From: Nocardia araoensis NBRC 100135
GTDB taxonomy: Bacteria > Actinomycetota > Actinomycetes > Mycobacteriales > Mycobacteriaceae
DNA: 48,392 bases
Assembly: GCF_000308435.1 (NCBI RefSeq)
Contig: NZ_BAFR01000011.1
Coordinates: 1-48,392 of the forward strand
Direction of reading: 5' to 3'
Positions 44,763 to 48,392 of the stretch are shown here, one piece after another (positions within the stretch are counted from its first letter, which is position 1; every line of letters begins with the position of its first letter). A model generated the notes under the pieces. It searched no databases and was not told the DNA's origin. It was given only the letters and a program-made list of their open reading frames with translations. Position numbers and translations under genes: made by a program.

Positions 44763-45232
44763 CAGTGTTCCCTCGAGATCGGATCGTGCTGTCGCGTAGC
44801 CGTTTTCAGGGCCTCCAGCAGGTCGTGCAGTTCGGTGTCCAGCCGTGCCAGTCGATCGGTGTCGAAGCCGGGCAGGTGTCCGCCGATCGCGGTGGCGAAT
44901 GCGCGGCGGAACTCGGCCAGCCGGGTTCGCCCGGCCGGGGTGAGTTCGACGATCACGGCCCGGAAATCCTCCGGGTCCTTGCGCCGGGTCGCGAAGCCTT
45001 CCGCGACCAGCTTGCCGATCAGCGCCGTTGCCGCCGGCTGTGAACATCGGTCGATCCTGGCGAATTCGCTGACCCGCAGCGCGCCATGTTCGTCGAGCAC
45101 CGCCAGCGCCCGCAACATGGCCCGCGGCAGGTCGTCGCCGCTGATCACCCCGGCCAGCCGAGTGAGCCTGCCCGCGGTGACGAGAAGGTCGACGACGATG
45201 TCATCCGCTACGTTCACCTGAGCCTGCCGCAC
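44762..45232 (-). CDS. MarR-family regulator of the MFS exporter
   Basis: This 156-residue MarR-type winged-helix regulator has GALRVSEFARIDRCSQPAAT, LIGKLVAEGFATRRKDPEDF and RAVIVELTPAGRTRLAEFR. It likely represses its own operon and is released by a ligand exported by the pump. The GTG start is 5 codons upstream of another GTG. The upstream 45233-45265 stretch is AT-rich with overlapping symmetrical elements (ATAG-GCTAA-CTAT), a probable promoter and operator. Confidence 0.9.
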   Translation of the reverse strand: MRQAQVNVADDIVVDLLVTAGRLTRLAGVISGDDLPRAMLRALAVLDEHGALRVSEFARIDRCSQPAATALIGKLVAEGFATRRKDPEDFRAVIVELTPAGRTRLAEFRRAFATAIGGHLPGFDTDRLARLDTELHDLLEALKTATRQHDPISREH

Positions 45233-45235
45233 AGG

Positions 45236-45265
45236 AATATTATTACATAGGCTAACTATCTATTG
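45236..45265 (-). promoter_or_regulatory. AT-rich promoter/operator region of the MarR-MFS operon
   Basis: This 30-nt AT-rich island in G+C-rich DNA carries ATAG and CTAT arms around GCTAA, plus TATGTA and TAATAT -10-like strings. It lies directly in front of the MarR gene. No single operator can be fixed. Confidence 0.45.
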
Positions 45266-45344
45266 TGGTGAAGCCGGCCACACGAGGTGAACCCCCGGCG
45301 GAACGGTGTGCTCCGCCGGGTCGCCGGAGTCTGCGTCGTCCGAA

Positions 45345-45833
45345 TCAATCCGCTTGATCGGCAAGGGAACTCGCCGGTTCTTCGTAGTGGATGTCGTAGG
45401 CCGCCGCGATGGGATTGATCTTCACCGGATCCAGCGCCCCGTCGGTCAGCACCGATGCTCCGGCTTCGAAGAGGTCCTCCAAGTAGCACTCCCAGCCGCC
45501 GGGCGAGGAGATCTGCAGTACCCGGGGCGGCGGCTGCGATCCGCAGCGCAGGGCGTGTGGCACGCCGTGTGGCAGTAGCACGAACATGCCTTCCGTCGCG
45601 GAGAGCGTTCGATCGTCGAACTCGACGTCGAGCGTGCCTTCGAGCACGTAGATGCATTCGTCCGCGACATGGTGGGTGTGCCGGGGGATATCGCGCGCGA
45701 GGGTTACCTCCAGCAGGGAGAACCTGCCCTCGGTGTCGGCGGTGGTGGCCTTGACCGCGAACGCGGGCGGCAACGGCACCCGGCCGGGCCGTGTCTCGCC
45801 GGGAGTCAGAAGACGAAAACGATTGTGCGACAT
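45345..45833 (-). CDS. Cupin-domain protein
   Basis: This 162-residue cupin has HTHHVADECIYVLEGTLDVE (a His-His-Glu metal set) and a second motif FVLLPHGVPHALRC. It may be a small dioxygenase-like or sensor protein. It is divergent from the TetR gene 62 nt away, with nested palindromes between them, so it is the likely target of that TetR regulator. Confidence 0.87.
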   Translation of the reverse strand: MSHNRFRLLTPGETRPGRVPLPPAFAVKATTADTEGRFSLLEVTLARDIPRHTHHVADECIYVLEGTLDVEFDDRTLSATEGMFVLLPHGVPHALRCGSQPPPRVLQISSPGGWECYLEDLFEAGASVLTDGALDPVKINPIAAAYDIHYEEPASSLADQAD

Positions 45834-45840
45834 GAAGTGC

Positions 45841-45892
45841 TACCCTTCGAAGCGATGAAACGGAATCGGAATCCGTTTCCGATTGAAGGGTA
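45841..45892. promoter_or_regulatory. Nested palindromes between cupin and TetR genes
   Basis: There are three perfect 8-bp inverted pairs: outer TACCCTTC/GAAGGGTA (45841-45848/45885-45892), GAAACGGA/TCCGTTTC (45857-45864/45872-45879), and AATCGGAA/TTCCGATT (45864-45871/45877-45884). The last two overlap and form alternative centres. The region fills nearly the whole divergent gap and likely contains TetR operators. Confidence 0.65.
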
Positions 45893-45895
45893 AAC

Positions 45896-46504
45896 ATGGA
45901 GGGATCACCAGTGTCAAGGCCGTCGGCGCCCCGCAGGCAGCGCGCCGACGCCACACTCAACCGTGCCCGCATCGTGGCCGTGGCCCGCACGCTGTTCGCC
46001 GAGCGCGGCGTCGCCGTGCAGCTGCCCGAGATCGCCCGCGCCGCCGGCGTCGGCGTGGGTACCGTCTACCGACATTTCCCCACCCATGCCGACCTCATCG
46101 AGGCCGCGGCCGAGCAGCGCTTCGCCGAGATCGAGGATTTCGCCCGCACCGAATGCCTGCGTGGGGAGCCCGGACGTGGGCTCGCCCGCTACTTGCGTCA
46201 TGTCGGCGAGGTGCTGGCGGCCGACCGGGGCCTGTCGGCGGCGATCGAGGCCGCTCGGCAGTCGGCGGGCAGCGAGCCGAGAGGCGAATCCCGTAGCAGG
46301 CTCGAGGACGTGATCGGCGAACTCGTCGAGCGGGATCGGGCGGCCGGAACGCTGCGCGACGACTGCACGGTGGCGGACGTCTACATGATCGTCGGCGCGT
46401 TGTCCGCCACCATCGCCGGCGGCAGCGGTGATTGGCGCCGGCTCGTGCGGATCGTTCTGGATGGCCTGCGTCCCGATGTGGCCCGTGGACGCTCGAACGA
46501 GTGA
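45896..46504 (+). CDS. TetR-family regulator
   Basis: This 202-residue regulator has the TetR helix-turn-helix RARIVAVARTLFAERGVAVQ then AGVGVGTVYRHFPTHADLIE, followed by a helical ligand domain. The ATG with GAAGGG 5 nt upstream was used; a GTG 5 codons on, with GGAGGG, is equally plausible. It probably represses the divergent cupin gene through the palindromes between them. It ends 10 nt from the convergent BBE-like gene. Confidence 0.9.
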   Translation: MEGSPVSRPSAPRRQRADATLNRARIVAVARTLFAERGVAVQLPEIARAAGVGVGTVYRHFPTHADLIEAAAEQRFAEIEDFARTECLRGEPGRGLARYLRHVGEVLAADRGLSAAIEAARQSAGSEPRGESRSRLEDVIGELVERDRAAGTLRDDCTVADVYMIVGALSATIAGGSGDWRRLVRIVLDGLRPDVARGRSNE

Positions 46505-46514
46505 TGCCGCGAGG

Positions 46515-47912
46515 TCAGCCGGGGGCTATGTTGGCGTTGCGGTGGAAGACGTTGCCCGGGTCGTAGTCGGCCTTGATGTGCGCCAGCTTCGCGTATTTCG
46601 TGCGTCCGTACGATTCGCGAACCCGGTCGTGGTCCGGGTCGGCCATGAAATTGACATACCCGCCGCGGTTGGAGGCCAACGGACGCAGCGCTTCCCACGT
46701 CGTGCGCACCCATTCCCGATCCATGGCGAGCGTCTCGGTGTCGGGGGTGATCGCGGTGATGTTGCACTCGTAATGCGAGTGGCGCGTGCCGCCGAACGCC
46801 GTGTCGTCCTCGCCGACAGTGCTGAACGTGCCGCTGAGCGGGAAGATCGGCATGAACGACAGCGGCGCGGTCTTCTCTGCGGCGTGCTCGGCCAGTACCG
46901 CGATGACGTCGTTGGAGAAATCGTGGAGGTCGAGCGCCTTCTCGTAGCCGTGCAGACCCCACGGCGCCGCCGCGTCGAGCATCCGTTGCAATTCGGCATA
47001 CCGGATCGGGGTGAAGAATTCGAACAGCGGCGGCAGTGCGTTCCGGATCGGCGCCATCGCGGCGGCGTGTTCCTCGGCCGTGCCGAAACCGGCGACGATC
47101 AGGGCGTGGCCCGCGTGGCCGTGGTATCGCTCGGCGACGAAAGGCGCGGGCGGGGCCGACATCGCCAGGGCGATCAACGCTCCCGACCTGCGCGGCAGCG
47201 TGGGAATGAATTCGCGGATCAGGCGGAGCGCGTCGGTGCCGTCCGGCATGTCCCAGAACAGCAGGCCGAGGTGGATCTGCGGCCCGACGTGATGCAGGCG
47301 GTACTCGAATTCGGTGACCACGCCGAAGTTTCCGCCGCCGCCGCGCAATGCCCAGAACAGTTCCGCGTTCTCCGTATCGGACGCTCGCACCACCTGGCCG
47401 TCGGCGAGCACCACCTGCGCCGAGACGAGATTGTCGATGGCGAGTCCGGCCATGCGGGTCAGCCAGCCCATGCCGCCGCCGAGGGTGAGGCCGCCGACGC
47501 CGGTGTCGCTGATCACCCCGCCGGTCACCGCCAGCCCGTACGCCTGGGTGGCGGCGTCCATGTCCGCCATCGTCGCGCCGCCGCCGACCCGGGCGCGCTC
47601 GGTCTCCGGATTCACAGCTACGCCCTTGAGGGCGCTCAGGTTGATCATCAGGCCGCCTTCGCCGACCGCGGTCCCGCTGTAGGAGTGGCCGCCGCCGCGC
47701 ACCGATATCTCCAGTCCGCGCTCGCGGCCGAAGGCCAGCGCCGCGGCCACGTCACGCGGCGACAGGCACTGGGCGATCACCGCGGGGTGCCGGTCGATGT
47801 CGCCGTTCCAGATGGCGCGGGCACGGTCGTATCCGGTGTCTGCTGGGCCGTACACCGGCCCGTCCATGGTGGACCGCAATGCTTCGAGATCGGAATTCAC
47901 TGTTTGCGTCAT
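46515..47912 (-). CDS. BBE-like FAD-dependent oxidoreductase
   Basis: This 465-residue flavoprotein is of the berberine-bridge-enzyme/PCMH type. The FAD domain has VRGGGHSYSG, whose His76 is the usual covalent flavin attachment, and TGVGGLTLGGGMGWLTRMAG. The cysteine of bicovalent members is absent at the expected place. A BBE C-terminal segment is seen in IKADYDPGNVFHRNANI. It may oxidise sugars, alcohols or polyketides. GGGAGG about 6 nt upstream sets the ATG; upstream frame extension is arginine- and serine-rich and unlikely coding. Confidence 0.9.
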   Translation of the reverse strand: MTQTVNSDLEALRSTMDGPVYGPADTGYDRARAIWNGDIDRHPAVIAQCLSPRDVAAALAFGRERGLEISVRGGGHSYSGTAVGEGGLMINLSALKGVAVNPETERARVGGGATMADMDAATQAYGLAVTGGVISDTGVGGLTLGGGMGWLTRMAGLAIDNLVSAQVVLADGQVVRASDTENAELFWALRGGGGNFGVVTEFEYRLHHVGPQIHLGLLFWDMPDGTDALRLIREFIPTLPRRSGALIALAMSAPPAPFVAERYHGHAGHALIVAGFGTAEEHAAAMAPIRNALPPLFEFFTPIRYAELQRMLDAAAPWGLHGYEKALDLHDFSNDVIAVLAEHAAEKTAPLSFMPIFPLSGTFSTVGEDDTAFGGTRHSHYECNITAITPDTETLAMDREWVRTTWEALRPLASNRGGYVNFMADPDHDRVRESYGRTKYAKLAHIKADYDPGNVFHRNANIAPG

Positions 47913-48130
47913 GGCATCCTCCCGGCTGGTGGGCCCCGACGACTTGTGGGAGGCGAGTCGGCAGCTCGACTCGCTACGGCACCGATTCCGACCTGCGGTG
48001 CCACTCGAAAACGCATCCCCCGGCATGCGCGTGTGGCGCCTGTCACATCTTAGTGCATCGCGTCCGCGCCGCACAGCCTGTCGAGGCAGCGGCGCGCCGA
48101 TGATCGAGTCGGTGCCGCCGCTGCCCCGGC

Positions 48131-48392
48131 TCACGCGGGCTGCGTCGTCGGCCGGTGCGCGGCGCCGAACAGTTGTGCGTCCCCGTGAGCGCGCTTGAAG
48201 AACAGATGCGCGTCGTGCTCCCAGGTGATCGCGATGCCGCCGTGCAACTGAACGGTCTCGGCCGCGATGGCGGTGAACGCGTCCGAGCAGTGCACGCGGG
48301 CGACCCAGACGTCCTCGGCGGCCGACGGGCTGTTCGCCGCCACCGCGGCGGTCGCCGCGACGGACGCGGACCGGGCCGATTCCAGCAGCACG
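48131..48392 (-). CDS. Acyl-CoA dehydrogenase, C-terminal part (partial, start beyond right edge)
   Basis: The last 86 or so residues of an acyl-CoA dehydrogenase are present: AETVQLHGGIAITWEHDAHL and FFKRAHGDAQLFG are typical of the C-terminal helical domain with the FAD-contacting region. The N-terminus lies outside the window. The substrate is unknown, although such variants (FadE with KRA-x-D/Q-x-LFG) are common in lipid and steroid clusters. The 218-nt gap to the BBE-like gene start holds no gene that I can support. Confidence 0.85.
   Translation of the reverse strand, partial: VLLESARSASVAATAAVAANSPSAAEDVWVARVHCSDAFTAIAAETVQLHGGIAITWEHDAHLFFKRAHGDAQLFGAAHRPTTQPA

Noticed and set aside
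43494..45221. A 575-codon open frame on the plus strand opposite the MFS/MarR operon
   Set aside because: It is extremely rich in Gln, Asp, Arg and His and has no fold; the opposite strand has clear MFS and MarR motifs.
46428..48053. A 541-codon open frame on the plus strand opposite the BBE-like gene
   Set aside because: A shadow frame: no ribosome site and no domain, and the minus-strand frame has covalent-FAD motifs.

Overview
The window is about 48 kb of high-G+C, densely coded DNA from an actinobacterium of the mycolic-acid group. Nocardia is the best guess, with Rhodococcus or Mycobacterium relatives possible. The evidence is an almost complete set of mycobacterial-type cholesterol ring and propionyl side-chain degradation genes, a KstR-type regulator with its palindromic operators, a MoxR/DUF58 cluster like the mycobacterial moxR3 cluster, and frequent GTG starts with ATGA/TGATG junctions. 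No rRNA, tRNA, CRISPR array or insertion sequence was seen.

Layout. 1-1.2 kb: a zinc-type ABC uptake system (ATPase cut by the left edge, plus a lipoprotein binding protein) with a possible Zur site. 1.3-3.9 kb: a fused trehalose-phosphate phosphatase/GH15 trehalase-like enzyme. 4.1-11.9 kb: kstR, and divergent from it fadE34-fadE28-fadE29-chsH2-chsH1-ltp2, which removes the last part of the steroid side chain. 12-21.4 kb: a non-steroid block with a Nudix hydrolase, a TetR regulator/ZapE-like ATPase pair, a five-gene DUF4129/MoxR/DUF58 membrane operon, a PucR-type regulator, a CBS-BON protein and a DksA/TraR-like zinc protein. 21.5-28.8 kb: chsH3 and kstD on the minus strand, facing a KstD-like flavoprotein gene followed by hsaE-hsaG-hsaF. 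29-33.7 kb: accessory genes (secreted lipase, ATP-grasp protein, YdeI-like protein, a 3-hydroxyacyl-CoA dehydrogenase gene with a frameshift, a VapBC pair). 33.7-39 kb: hsaA-hsaD-hsaC-hsaB on the minus strand, divergent from kshA and a small cysteine-containing partner gene. 39-48.4 kb: mixed accessory genes (metallo-beta-lactamase-fold hydrolase, two cupins, AraC/MarR/TetR regulators, MFS exporter, DUF427 protein, BBE-like flavoprotein) and the end of an acyl-CoA dehydrogenase gene.

How it works together. FadE34, FadE28/FadE29, ChsH1/ChsH2 and Ltp2 shorten the side chain to a 17-ketosteroid. KstD and KshA open ring B. HsaA/HsaB hydroxylate ring A, HsaC cleaves it, HsaD hydrolyses the product, and HsaE, HsaF and HsaG turn the C6 fragment into pyruvate and propionyl-CoA. 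Five sites match the KstR consensus TnnAACnnGTTnnA exactly or with one mismatch. They lie at the kstR/fadE34, kstD, KstD-like/hsaEGF, hsaADCB and kshA promoters, so one regulator probably controls the whole set. KshB, Cyp125, FadA5 and the Mce4 importer are not in the window.

The points most worth a second look are the small four-cysteine protein translationally coupled to kshA, the KstD-like flavoprotein at the head of hsaEGF with its own KstR-like site, the apparently leaderless kstD promoter, the OtsB-GH15 fusion, the frameshift at about 32.78 kb, and several strong palindromes in divergent intergenic regions.
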